A stretch of DNA of 64,000 bases from NCBI GenBank assembly GCA_016931225.1, contig JAFGFE010000040.1, positions 1 through 64,000 of the forward strand, given 5' to 3'. The stretch's first letter is position 1. Each line of letters begins with the position of its first letter. Shown piece by piece: positions 1 to 7,639 of this stretch. This DNA comes from Candidatus Zymogenaceae bacterium (GTDB taxonomy: Bacteria > Desulfobacterota > Zymogenia > Zymogenales > Zymogenaceae). Position numbers and translations under genes: made by a program. The notes beneath the pieces were generated by a model. It did not search any database and was not told the origin of the DNA. It worked only from the letters and a program-made list of their open reading frames with translations.

Positions 1-60
1 ACGGTAGCCGAGGAAAGCGTAGCGTAGTATAGTAGAACCGTCTTGCAGGAAGGCAAACTG

Positions 61-999
61 TCAACACAACTCGTGACTACCGCACATAACACCAAAATAA
101 ACATATTCACCAAAATCACCATCAATGTGAGTAGCACCTAAAAAGACCATTCCATCCACTACAGATGGTGGGGCATCAATTACCAACAACTCCCCATACA
201 CCTCACATTCATACTCCCACCTCTTCTCACCGCTGACAATATCAATTGCATAAAGACGCCCTTTATCAATTGAATTAAAACGCCCTTCTATTGTCACCAT
301 ATAGACCGCGTCATCGGCCACAGTTAGGGATAACTCCCGGGGGGAACATCTTATCATGTATTGCCAGTTCAACTCACCGCTCTGCGTGTCAATCGCATAC
401 AGATAATTATCCGTTGTAATACACACCACGCCGTTCGCCGCCGCCGGAGCTGAAGACCGAATAAATTCTTCTGTTTCAAACTGCCACAATAGTTCCCCGT
501 TTTGTGCGTCAACGGCATAGAGGAGAGTATCTGTGCTCTTCACATACACGATACCTTCGACGACAGTGGGCGAAGCACAAATCTCTCCCAATACATCTCC
601 CAGCTCAAATCGCCATCTCATTGTGCCGTTTGCCGCGTCTACGGCATACAGATAGTCCCTGTCATCAGAGTATTTACCCATCCTTCTTGTATACACAACG
701 CCATCAGCCACCGAAGGAGAGGAAAAGTATTCAGCATCATCCTCACAATACTCCCATTCCAACTCGCCCGAATCCCTATTTATGGCATAGAGACAATTCT
801 CCCCATATCCACGAGACGTGCTATATGCTACATAGACCATGTCGCCGGCCACGACAGGAGAGCAATAAAAAAAGGTTTTAAAACACCAACACCACTTCTC
901 TGACACCGGGCTGTTTCTCTTGACAATTGTGGTGTGCGCTATAAAAACCAGCGCGATACACACTGCTGCAATTGCGGTGAGAACAAGTGTCTTCCTCAT
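61..999 (-). CDS. PQQ-like beta-propeller repeat protein, membrane-anchored/exported
   Basis: 312 residues. An N-terminal hydrophobic segment (about residues 5-22) looks like an uncleaved signal anchor. At least five blades follow, each with the PQQ-repeat signature: a 'V-V-x-G-x-V-Y' strand, then 'LYAI/LYAVD' and 'SGELxW' (for example LYAVDAANGTMRW and LYAIDTQSGELNW). Proteins of this fold (BamB-like or PQQ-enzyme-like) are usually periplasmic scaffolds. No PQQ or metal ligands of a dehydrogenase are apparent, so enzymatic activity is not claimed. The reading frame ends abruptly after 'EYVYFGVMCG', where another 'YALDxxxG' motif would be expected, so the C-terminus may be truncated or frameshifted. 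It lies 6 nt downstream of the membrane gene at 1006-1824, probably in one transcript. Both are AT-richer than the genes from 2.7 kb onward. Confidence 0.75.
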   Translation of the reverse strand: MRKTLVLTAIAAVCIALVFIAHTTIVKRNSPVSEKWCWCFKTFFYCSPVVAGDMVYVAYSTSRGYGENCLYAINRDSGELEWEYCEDDAEYFSSPSVADGVVYTRRMGKYSDDRDYLYAVDAANGTMRWRFELGDVLGEICASPTVVEGIVYVKSTDTLLYAVDAQNGELLWQFETEEFIRSSAPAAANGVVCITTDNYLYAIDTQSGELNWQYMIRCSPRELSLTVADDAVYMVTIEGRFNSIDKGRLYAIDIVSGEKRWEYECEVYGELLVIDAPPSVVDGMVFLGATHIDGDFGEYVYFGVMCGSHELC

Positions 1000-1005
1000 G
1001 GTATG

Positions 1006-1824
1006 TTAGCTGTCCCTTTCGTTACTCTTTTGTTTATTCTCGATATTAACTCTGAAATACTCACACAGTACTCTTCCAGGTTGGAAATAGAAAAAGATTA
1101 CAAGTACCGTTGCCACCAGCGGGAAAATGTAATACAACAAAACACCATAGATATTTGATGCCTTATACATTCCGCTGATAAATACCTGGGAAAAAACATG
1201 ATACAGGTTGATCAATGTTATCATTATGAGCACACTCGGAGCGAGAATATATCCAATGGCCTTCTTTCTCATGAGAGTGTGAGAAATAAAAACACTCAAT
1301 ACGACCAATACTGAATCAAGAAAAGGATATTTCACGGGAAACAAGCCTTCCACGTCCAGATCTACCAGGAGCTCCCCGTAACTGAGCATCGGGAGTGTAA
1401 TCAATTGCATCAGTTTCCAAAGAAATATTAAAATGAACAACATGGCCGTCAGCATAACGGGTGTATTTTCGGAAAACCGAGATGCCGTTTCCTCAATATC
1501 AGTTGATACAAATAAAAAGATAACGGCCGATATCGTTATAAGAATAGTAGTATAGTAAGTAACACTATGGAAACCATAGACTAAATAAGAAAAATAATCT
1601 TTCAGTAATATAAAGGAGTTAACCCACAAAAACATGAGAAAACCGATCAGCGCCAGCCTGGCCCTGAGGCTTCCCAACGTGGAAAAAAAGAAAAGCGGCA
1701 ACGCGATTAATACGATGATTGAGTTAACATTACTAAATGAAAGTTTGAAATGGAAAAACAGGGAGAGCCCGGCCAAGGCATACGCAGCAATATTTTTCTT
1801 ATCAGGTATATGTTTCTGATCCAT
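1006..1824 (-). CDS. Polytopic membrane protein of unknown function
   Basis: 272 residues with about seven strongly hydrophobic segments, a short lysine-rich N-terminus (MDQKHIPDKKN) and a charged C-terminal tail. I recognise no catalytic motif or transporter signature. It is the first gene of a probable two-gene unit with the beta-propeller gene 6 nt downstream, which suggests a membrane partner for that exported protein; this is inference only. The upstream Shine-Dalgarno is weak. Base composition is clearly more AT-rich than most of the window, consistent with a separate origin or relaxed composition. Confidence 0.6.
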   Translation of the reverse strand: MDQKHIPDKKNIAAYALAGLSLFFHFKLSFSNVNSIIVLIALPLFFFSTLGSLRARLALIGFLMFLWVNSFILLKDYFSYLVYGFHSVTYYTTILITISAVIFLFVSTDIEETASRFSENTPVMLTAMLFILIFLWKLMQLITLPMLSYGELLVDLDVEGLFPVKYPFLDSVLVVLSVFISHTLMRKKAIGYILAPSVLIMITLINLYHVFSQVFISGMYKASNIYGVLLYYIFPLVATVLVIFFYFQPGRVLCEYFRVNIENKQKSNERDS

Positions 1825-2126
1825 CAGGTAAACCTTGATGTGGTTTTTTATCTCGCGGGGGTCCTATATATGTTTTTTATCACCCCCGTTAATCATAGTT
1901 TGCGTGTGAAAGAAACATAACACAAACAGGATACAATATTAACAAAAATATATGCATGCTGCGCAAATTTCCCTTCACATTGAAATATCATATGTAGTAC
2001 CCATTCCTCCAAAGAAGGTTTTTTATCAGTACTGCCTTGCCACGTACTATTTCACGTATTTTTCATTACTTCCAGGGGAACATGATTCACCTTTCCATTT
2101 CATCGCTGGTTTGTTCCCGTGCCGCT
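1825..2126. other. Intergenic region, no gene seen
   Basis: About 300 AT-rich bases upstream of the membrane gene, containing no convincing reading frame. A 7-bp inverted repeat, CGGGGGT (1856-1862) and ACCCCCG (1882-1888), has a 19-nt AT-rich loop and could form a hairpin just upstream of that gene. Its role is unknown. Confidence 0.4.
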
Positions 2127-2417
2127 TCACTTCCCCTTTTTATTGTGTGCCTCCAGAAAATTCCGCTTTTTCCCCCTCGGCAGTCTCTTGACCGCCGCCT
2201 CCAGGACCAGGGCCGACGCCCGATCGGGACACGGCGCCTGGGAGACGAGGACCACGGGCCGTCGCCCCCGGGTATAGCGGGATGCCGTCCCCCTGTTGTG
2301 CTCGGCAAGCCTCCGGGAGATATCGGTGGTGACGCCGCAATAAAGCGTGCCATCACTGCATTCCACGAGATATACACACCAGGGGGCTCTCGCGTCTTTT
2401 AAAGGATCTTCGCTCAC
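2127..2417 (-). CDS. GIY-YIG nuclease-fold protein (UPF0213/YhbQ-like)
   Basis: Small single-domain GIY-YIG protein. The 'VYLVEC...LYCGVTTDISRRLAEHN' segment carries the Y/G core and the conserved Arg of the family, followed by 'ASRYTRGRRPVVLV', typical of stand-alone UPF0213 members. The usual length of this family is 80-105 residues, and 96 fits. I prefer the GTG start at 2415-2417 because a strong GGGGGGAG ribosome site sits 6 nt upstream; an in-frame start 60 nt earlier has no such support. Stand-alone GIY-YIG proteins are proposed DNA-processing enzymes but are mostly uncharacterised. Confidence 0.75.
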   Translation of the reverse strand: MSEDPLKDARAPWCVYLVECSDGTLYCGVTTDISRRLAEHNRGTASRYTRGRRPVVLVSQAPCPDRASALVLEAAVKRLPRGKKRNFLEAHNKKGK

Positions 2418-2771
2418 GAAGTCTCCCCCCACCCCGCACTTCCCCTGCCGAAAATGATCCGCCGGGTCGGAAAGCACGCCGGGAGGACGGGATGTATCAT
2501 CCGGATGTTCCGAGTCGATCGGAGACCCCGGGAGAAAGTCATTATCTCATCTGTGTATTCCCGCTGCTTCCCCACCTGTGAGGTCGGCCCCGCAGGCAGT
2601 TGTATGCCGGTTCCCAAAACCACGGCAATGCTCCACACAAAATTGAATGAAAAGCCGAACAGCCGGACGTACCGTTCGGAAAAGGAAAGACATCAGACTC
2701 ACCACTGTTCCTCGGGATAAGCTGGGGGCAGATGCGCGACGGTTCGGTGCGGGATAATCGGGTCGTGAACC
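2418..2771. other. Intergenic region, no gene seen
   Basis: About 350 bases between two minus-strand genes. Short open frames exist on both strands, but none has a good ribosome site, family resemblance or plausible length. I saw no repeat or hairpin with a T-run. Confidence 0.35.
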
Positions 2772-3326
2772 TCAGTTTCCGACCCGGTCATCGCTTTGTC
2801 TCGGCGGCATCGGCACGATCATCGACACCCGTCGGCGGTAGTCGTCATACGATTCGCCGAAATCCTTCTTCAATCGCGGCTCCTCCACCCACTTCAGATA
2901 CAAAACCGTCATAGGAATGAAGGCCGCCATGATTAGAAGCCCCATGGGAGAGCCGAGAAAGAGCATACACGCGATGTAACACATATAGGCGCCGAAAACC
3001 ATCGGGTTCCTCGTGTAGCGATAGGGGCCGGACTCCACCAGTTTTTCCGTCCGGGGGCTCACCGTCACGCCGAATCCGTCGGCGGGGCCGCCCCTTCCCC
3101 GGATGACGAGGAAGAGATTGGACCAGACGACAAAAATGAGGCCCGGCAACAGAAACACAACACCGAGTATCGTTCGCGCTAATTGTGTGCCGAAGGGAGC
3201 GCACCCAAGGATGCCGTCCAGCCAGCGGGATGCGAAGAAGAGGCCCGTGGGGATCAGCACCGCAAAAACGGTGACGCCCACGGCGAATCCCGCGATATGC
3301 CTGAGCAGCCGTGCTACTGAAGCCAT
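2772..3326 (-). CDS. Isoprenylcysteine carboxyl methyltransferase (ICMT)-family membrane protein
   Basis: 184 residues with four or five transmembrane segments. The C-terminal signature is that of the ICMT/phospholipid-methyltransferase superfamily: 'GPYRYTRNPM..GAY', a hydrophobic pair, then 'EEPRLKKDFGESYDDYRRRV'. These residues form the SAM-binding region in the family. Bacterial members methylate small substrates or lipids, and the true substrate cannot be read from sequence. It starts 4 nt after the end of the phosphofructokinase gene, so the two are probably cotranscribed, but no metabolic link is evident. The ribosome site GGGGTGA lies just upstream of the chosen ATG. Confidence 0.8.
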   Translation of the reverse strand: MASVARLLRHIAGFAVGVTVFAVLIPTGLFFASRWLDGILGCAPFGTQLARTILGVVFLLPGLIFVVWSNLFLVIRGRGGPADGFGVTVSPRTEKLVESGPYRYTRNPMVFGAYMCYIACMLFLGSPMGLLIMAAFIPMTVLYLKWVEEPRLKKDFGESYDDYRRRVSMIVPMPPRQSDDRVGN

Positions 3327-3330
3327 TGTA

Positions 3331-4542
3331 TCACCCCATGACTTTTTCCACCTCCGGCGCGTGAATGCGTTCGTGGGGAGGCAGAGATCCCACCAGCGGC
3401 CGGGCGTAGTTCTTGAAGTCCACGGTCACCATGTTGTCCCCCTCGATGAACTCCGGGGGCATCTCCTTGGTGCCGCCGGTTACGGCGTCCAGCTTTTCCA
3501 GGCGATATCGCACGGCATAATCCCCGACCCGCTCGATGATCACCGAGCCGTCCACGTTGTGCCATGTGGCGAACTGCAGCGCCCACTCGCCCACCTCCCT
3601 CGCCTCCTGGGCGTCGGTGGAGCTGATGCACCCCAGAAACGACCGCTGAAGATATCCAAAGGTGTCAGACCTGACCCGCTTCACCGCGAGCTTCTTCTTG
3701 ACAGTCTGGACCAGGGCGTCCCCCAGAGAGGTCAGGCCGGAAAGCTGCACGTTGCCGTGGGCGTCCCGCTCGACGGAGTCCATAAGCTGTGTGATGATCG
3801 GCTCGCCCTTTTTGTCGGACACCCCCTCGGAGACCGCCACCACGCACCGCCCGAACTTTTTCAGGATATTCTCCACGTCACCCAGGAACCGGTCCCGATC
3901 GAAGGCCTTCTCCGGCAGATAGATGAGGTGCGGGCCGTCGTCGTCGTAGGTGCGGGCGAAGATCGAGGCCGCCGTCAGAAATCCGGCGTGCCGCCCCATC
4001 ACCACGCCGATATACACCCCGGGAAGGCTCCGGTTGTCCAGGTTCACCCCGGCAAAGGCCTGGGCCACGAACTTTGCCGCGGATCCGTATCCGGGGCAGT
4101 GGTCCGTCGCCAAAAGGTCGTTGTCGATGGTCTTGGGAATGTGAATGACTCGAAGCTCATATCCCGCGGCGTTGGCGTTCTGATTGACGATCTTGCAGGT
4201 CTCAGCGGAATCGTTGCCGCCGATATAGAAAAAATATCTGATGCCGTGGGCCTTGAGGACCTCGAATATCCGCGCACAGTCGTCAGTCGTCGGCTTGTGG
4301 CGGGAGGAGAGTAATCCCGCCGCCGGTGTCCGGGCAACCACCTCCAGATTATGGGTGGACGCCTGGGTCAGGTCGATGAACCGCTCGTTCATCAGCCCTT
4401 CCACGCCGTTGACTGCGCCGTAAAAATTGGTAATGTGGGGGTAACGCCTGGCCTGGAGCACCGCGCCCACAAGGCTCTGGTTTATGACCGCCGTCGGACC
4501 GCCGCCCTGGGCGATAACCGCCCTTCCGGTAATCTGTTTCAT
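3331..4542 (-). CDS. 6-phosphofructokinase, probably pyrophosphate-dependent
   Basis: 403 residues, the size of the long bacterial PFK clade. Visible motifs are the N-terminal 'AQGGGPTAVINQSL' nucleotide/PPi loop (residues 11-24), 'IGGNDSAET' (107-115), 'IPKTIDNDL' (135-143) with the catalytic TIDND, and 'GVVMGRHAGFL'. It is cytoplasmic and phosphorylates fructose 6-phosphate in glycolysis. The Asp in GGND, at the position of the Gly of ATP enzymes, and the Lys in PKTIDND, where ATP enzymes have PGTIDND, are the accepted markers of PPi use. PPi-PFK is reversible and common in anaerobes. The start has a clear GGAGGAG site. It is divergent from the epimerase gene at 4739. Confidence 0.88.
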   Translation of the reverse strand: MKQITGRAVIAQGGGPTAVINQSLVGAVLQARRYPHITNFYGAVNGVEGLMNERFIDLTQASTHNLEVVARTPAAGLLSSRHKPTTDDCARIFEVLKAHGIRYFFYIGGNDSAETCKIVNQNANAAGYELRVIHIPKTIDNDLLATDHCPGYGSAAKFVAQAFAGVNLDNRSLPGVYIGVVMGRHAGFLTAASIFARTYDDDGPHLIYLPEKAFDRDRFLGDVENILKKFGRCVVAVSEGVSDKKGEPIITQLMDSVERDAHGNVQLSGLTSLGDALVQTVKKKLAVKRVRSDTFGYLQRSFLGCISSTDAQEAREVGEWALQFATWHNVDGSVIIERVGDYAVRYRLEKLDAVTGGTKEMPPEFIEGDNMVTVDFKNYARPLVGSLPPHERIHAPEVEKVMG

Positions 4543-4668
4543 GTCTCCTCCGGGATGACGTTCTCGTTCGGGTATATATGACCGCCGCCTATTGACGTAT
4601 CATAAATCCGGCCAAAAGGCAAGATGAACAATCGGCCAAAAGATGTTGGATATGACGAATATGAGTAT

Positions 4669-4697
4669 TTGACAAACGGCACGACCGGTGATATAAG
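4669..4697 (+). promoter_or_regulatory. Sigma-70-type promoter for the epimerase-like gene
   Basis: TTGACA at 4669-4674, a 17-nt spacer, and TATAAG at 4692-4697, about 42 nt upstream of the ATG at 4739. Spacing and hexamers are near consensus. Confidence 0.7.
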
Positions 4698-4738
4698 AGA
4701 CTTTTTTTGCCCTTTCTTTCAATCAGGAATATTTTTGT

Positions 4739-5749
4739 ATGACACAGGTATCATTCGTAACCGGCGGCACAGGGTTTATCGGCGCGGCTTTAACCGAGCG
4801 GCTCATCAGCGAGGGGCATGAGGTCCGGGTGCTGGCCAGAAACCCGGAAAAGGCAAGATCCCTCTTCGGCGATCGCGTCACCGTCGTCACCGGGGATCTG
4901 CTGGACACCTCCGTGCTGCGCGCTGGGCTTGAGGGGGTGGACTACGTCTTTCACCTGGCGGCGATGGTGGGGGATTACGGCCTGAAGAAGGAGTTCTATC
5001 GGGTCAACCGGGACGGCACCCTGGCCCTGGTGGACGCCGCGGCCACAGCATCCGTGGCCCGATTCATATACATGAGCTCCAACGCCGTCATCGGCATGAA
5101 GCGGGAGAAAATCACCACGGAGGCGACCCCCTATTCCAACACCGGCGGACACTACGGCACCAGCAAGGGAATAGCCGAGCGGGAGATATTACGGCGCCAC
5201 CGGGAGGAGGGTTTCCCCGGCGTGATCCTCAGGCCCCCCGCCGTATACGGCCCCGGCTCCCCCAACTGGGTACTCAGAATCGTGGAGCTGATGAAAGAGG
5301 GGCGGATGACCCTCATCGGCGACGGTCGGGGGATCTGCTGGCTGGTGTATGTCGATAATCTGATCGACGCCACCATGCTGACCCTCACCAATAATCGCGC
5401 CCCGGGGGAGGTGTTCATCGTGACGGACGACCGCTCGATGCCGCCGGACGCCCTGACCTGGAATACCTATTTCAATACCCTCGCCGAAACGGCGGGGTTT
5501 CCGAAGGTAACGAAAAACATCCCCGCGTCGCTGGCGAAGGTCCTCGCCCTCATCATGTACGCCCTGTATGTGGCGTTCGGTAAAAAGCCGGTGTTGACCC
5601 CGATGGGCGTGGGCATCCTGACCACCCGGACCGGTGTCTCGTGCGACAAGGCGAAGGAGATCCTGGGCTACGCACCCCGAATCGACATTACGGAGGGAAT
5701 GAAACGCGTGGGCGAGCACCTCAGGAAAACGGGTGTCATCGAAGCGTAA
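4739..5749 (+). CDS. NAD(P)-dependent epimerase/dehydratase (extended SDR)
   Basis: 336 residues. The N-terminal Rossmann motif is 'VTGGTGFIG' (residues 7-15), followed by 'GDLLD', 'VFHLAA', the catalytic 'YGTSK' (YxxxK) and 'LRPPAVYGPG'. The C-terminal half ('RPGEVF'-like segment 'APGEVFIVTDD' and a hydrophobic stretch) resembles the 3-beta-HSD/NSDHL-like branch of extended SDRs, which oxidise or epimerise nucleotide sugars or sterol-like hydroxyls. It is cytoplasmic and soluble, apart from one hydrophobic helix near residue 265. Monocistronic: it has its own promoter and is followed by a GC-rich inverted repeat. The substrate is unknown. Confidence 0.82.
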   Translation: MTQVSFVTGGTGFIGAALTERLISEGHEVRVLARNPEKARSLFGDRVTVVTGDLLDTSVLRAGLEGVDYVFHLAAMVGDYGLKKEFYRVNRDGTLALVDAAATASVARFIYMSSNAVIGMKREKITTEATPYSNTGGHYGTSKGIAEREILRRHREEGFPGVILRPPAVYGPGSPNWVLRIVELMKEGRMTLIGDGRGICWLVYVDNLIDATMLTLTNNRAPGEVFIVTDDRSMPPDALTWNTYFNTLAETAGFPKVTKNIPASLAKVLALIMYALYVAFGKKPVLTPMGVGILTTRTGVSCDKAKEILGYAPRIDITEGMKRVGEHLRKTGVIEA

Positions 5750-5788
5750 TCCTCCAACATCCCGAAAGGGCATTCGATAAAAACATAC

Positions 5789-5817
5789 CGCCCCGGTGTC
5801 CCATCGACCCCGGGGCG
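5789..5817 (+). terminator. Probable terminator after the epimerase gene
   Basis: Perfect 8-bp GC stem CGCCCCGG / CCGGGGCG with a 13-nt loop, followed by the AT-rich TATTATATT. The T-run is imperfect, so termination is likely but not certain. Confidence 0.5.
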
Positions 5818-5892
5818 TATTATATTCGAATATGACCGGCCGGGACGGTGAAGGCCGCCCTCCCGGCCGCCGGGGCGTGGGTGCTTTCGCCC

Positions 5893-6321
5893 TTAAAATC
5901 CCCCGAAGAAGAAGAGGTACGCCCCCAGGACCCGATAATTCGGGAGGCCCGAGTAGGTATATATGGTGCTGCGGGAGGCGTTTTCAATGCGTCCGCTTTC
6001 GATGTAGCCAATGGTGGAGCGGGAGGCGTTCTCCACCCGACCGTCCGAGTTGATGTAGCCGATGGTGGAGCGGGAGGCGTCCTCCACCCGGCCGGAGGAA
6101 TCCACGTAGCCGACGGTTGATCGTGAGGCGTCCTCCACTCGGCCGTCCGAGTTGATGTAGCCGATGGTGGTGCGGGAGGCGTTCTCCACCCGACCCCCGT
6201 CGTCTATGTAGGCCGCCGTAGAGCCACCCGCCGAGTCTATTCGCATCTCTCCCGCCAGGGCAATCGTCCCGACGGCGAGCATACCGATCGCCAGCAGGCC
6301 GAGAATCGTCGGAATCTTCAT
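5893..6321 (-). CDS. Secreted short tandem-repeat protein (beta-flower-like)
   Basis: 142 residues from the ATG with an AAAGGAGT ribosome site; an in-frame start 51 nt upstream lacks one. A signal peptide (residues 1-23, ending in a cleavable ALA-G) precedes a compact exported domain. That domain is built from five near-identical 17-residue units of the form 'GRVE(D/N)ASRSTIGYINSD'. The pattern recalls small 'beta-flower' proteins in which each repeat contributes a strand to a symmetric barrel-like flower; I could not verify this by search. A hydrophobic tail (LGAYLFFFGGF) ends the protein. Function is unknown, probably periplasmic or surface. It stands alone, with no obvious operon partner. 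Confidence 0.7.
   Translation of the reverse strand: MKIPTILGLLAIGMLAVGTIALAGEMRIDSAGGSTAAYIDDGGRVENASRTTIGYINSDGRVEDASRSTVGYVDSSGRVEDASRSTIGYINSDGRVENASRSTIGYIESGRIENASRSTIYTYSGLPNYRVLGAYLFFFGGF
5947..6192 (-). repeat. Five tandem 51-bp coding repeats
   Basis: Four full units (51, 51, 51 and 48 bp) and one partial unit encode RVE(D/N)ASR(S/T)T(I/V)GY(I/V) repeats. DNA identity between units is high, pointing to recent duplication or gene conversion. This is coding sequence, not a CRISPR array. Confidence 0.85.
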
Positions 6322-6618
6322 GTCAACTCCTTTCAGTATATCAATTGTCTTTATGTGACACCCCCCCGTCATCCCCCACGCCGTACGGCCGCCCCGTCGT
6401 CCGGGAGGAACTCGTACCTATAGCATAGACACACGCCCGGGGATGAAGAAATCATATAGTAGGGCGGGCCGTATGGGTACTCCCCCATTTTTTATCAGGG
6501 GAGGCGCCGTTTGGGAGATTGTCATCTCTTCAGGGAATGGGGCTGTTTCACCCGCATCACGGCCGCGTTTAAAAGAGCGGCCCTCGCCACTCCCGATCTG
6601 TAAAACATATTTTTTTAA

Positions 6619-7134
6619 CTATTCCGCCACCATCGCGTTCAGCTCCTCGATGGTCAGGGTGGAATTGTAGATTCCCGAGGCCAGGGTATAGGTGGAGCCG
6701 GGCAGCTTATAGATGTAATTGACCTTCCTCGTCATCTCGTCGGAATCAAGCGTGTGCCAGAACAGCTCCACCCAGGCCCCTTCCGGATTATTCCCGGCGG
6801 CGCATTCCTCGATACCCGATTGGTTTCCCTTGGCGTCGACGAACTCATCGATCCTTTTCCCCACGATGTCGCTCATGGGATGGGCGGCGTAGACGTCGTT
6901 TTCGCAGTCCATCACGAACACATAGGTATCGCCGTAGATCCAGGGGCCGTTCGGATCGTTGAATTCGTCCAGGACCGAGTCGCCGTTGGCGGCGAGGTAT
7001 TCCGCGGCCTCCCGCACCGTGTCGATTACCTCCCGGGGCGTCACCGCCTCCTGGGCACAGCCTATCCCGGCCGTGAATACGCACAAGAGCACGGCCAGAA
7101 CGATCGCCGCCGTCGCTTGTGTTTTCCTTATCAT
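6619..7134 (-). CDS. Secreted single Cache-domain protein
   Basis: 171 residues from the ATG preceded by ACAGGAGAG. A signal peptide (about residues 1-26, ending near CAQEA) precedes a single Cache-like fold. Typical elements are a long helix ('VIDTVREAAEYLAANGDSVLDEFND'), 'GPWIYGDTYVFVMDCENDVYAAHP', 'GKRIDEFVDAKG', and the closing 'RKVNYIYKLPGSTYTLASGIYN'. Cache domains bind small ligands such as organic acids or amino acids. Here no transmembrane signalling module is attached, so it may be a stand-alone periplasmic sensor or binding protein. No gene lies immediately downstream on the same strand. Confidence 0.75.
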   Translation of the reverse strand: MIRKTQATAAIVLAVLLCVFTAGIGCAQEAVTPREVIDTVREAAEYLAANGDSVLDEFNDPNGPWIYGDTYVFVMDCENDVYAAHPMSDIVGKRIDEFVDAKGNQSGIEECAAGNNPEGAWVELFWHTLDSDEMTRKVNYIYKLPGSTYTLASGIYNSTLTIEELNAMVAE

Positions 7135-7303
7135 GTCGCTCTCCTGTAATACTTTATTACTGTAATAAAAGTCATGACGTGTCCCATTATAGCACCGGTG
7201 CCATCGGGAAGACAAAAAAAGCGCACATTCGCCCTGTCGGCCTCCCGGGACCGTCGGAGCGCCGCATTCCGGTCGATCGACGAGATCACAGAACTTCCGA
7301 CTA

Positions 7304-7615
7304 TTATTGCTTTCTGATGAAATAGACCGCGGGCTCGATGCTCCCCTCTTTGCACTCGGGGCAGCGGGAAGGCTTCTTTGTTTTTTTTCGGCCGGAGAAG
7401 ACGAATCCGCACTGCCGACAACAGGCGGGGTCCACCTCCACGGCGTACCCCTCCCGGTTTACCGACTTCAGGGCGTGTTCCAGGTGCGCCGCCGCGTCCT
7501 TTTCCGTGATACCCACCGCCCGGGAGATGTCCCGGATCGTGACGGGACGAAAGGCCATCAGCTCGATGATCTCCCGGCGGATGGTGGCGCCCCGCTCTTT
7601 CGGCTCCTTCGTCAC
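7304..7615 (-). CDS. HTH-Zn-ribbon transcriptional regulator (COG3357-like)
   Basis: 103 residues. An N-terminal winged-helix region ('RREIIELMAFRPVTIRDISRAVGITEKDAAAHLEHALKS', read as separate helices) is followed by a zinc ribbon with the CxxC pairs 'CRQC' and 'CPEC' spaced about 20 residues apart. This architecture matches predicted archaeal/bacterial regulators with an HTH fused to a Zn-ribbon. It is cytoplasmic and DNA-binding. It sits 24 nt downstream of the acyl-CoA synthetase-like gene, probably in the same transcript, so autoregulation or control of that operon is possible but not shown. Confidence 0.75.
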   Translation of the reverse strand: MTKEPKERGATIRREIIELMAFRPVTIRDISRAVGITEKDAAAHLEHALKSVNREGYAVEVDPACCRQCGFVFSGRKKTKKPSRCPECKEGSIEPAVYFIRKQ

Positions 7616-7639
7616 GATCCCTCCGTTCCCGCCAATGCG

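Noticed and set aside
3103-4314. 403-codon plus-strand frame opposite phosphofructokinase
   Set aside because: Shadow of the PFK gene, which has the full set of catalytic motifs.
5947-6192. Possible CRISPR or direct-repeat array
   Set aside because: Repeats are contiguous 51-bp coding units in one reading frame with no spacers.
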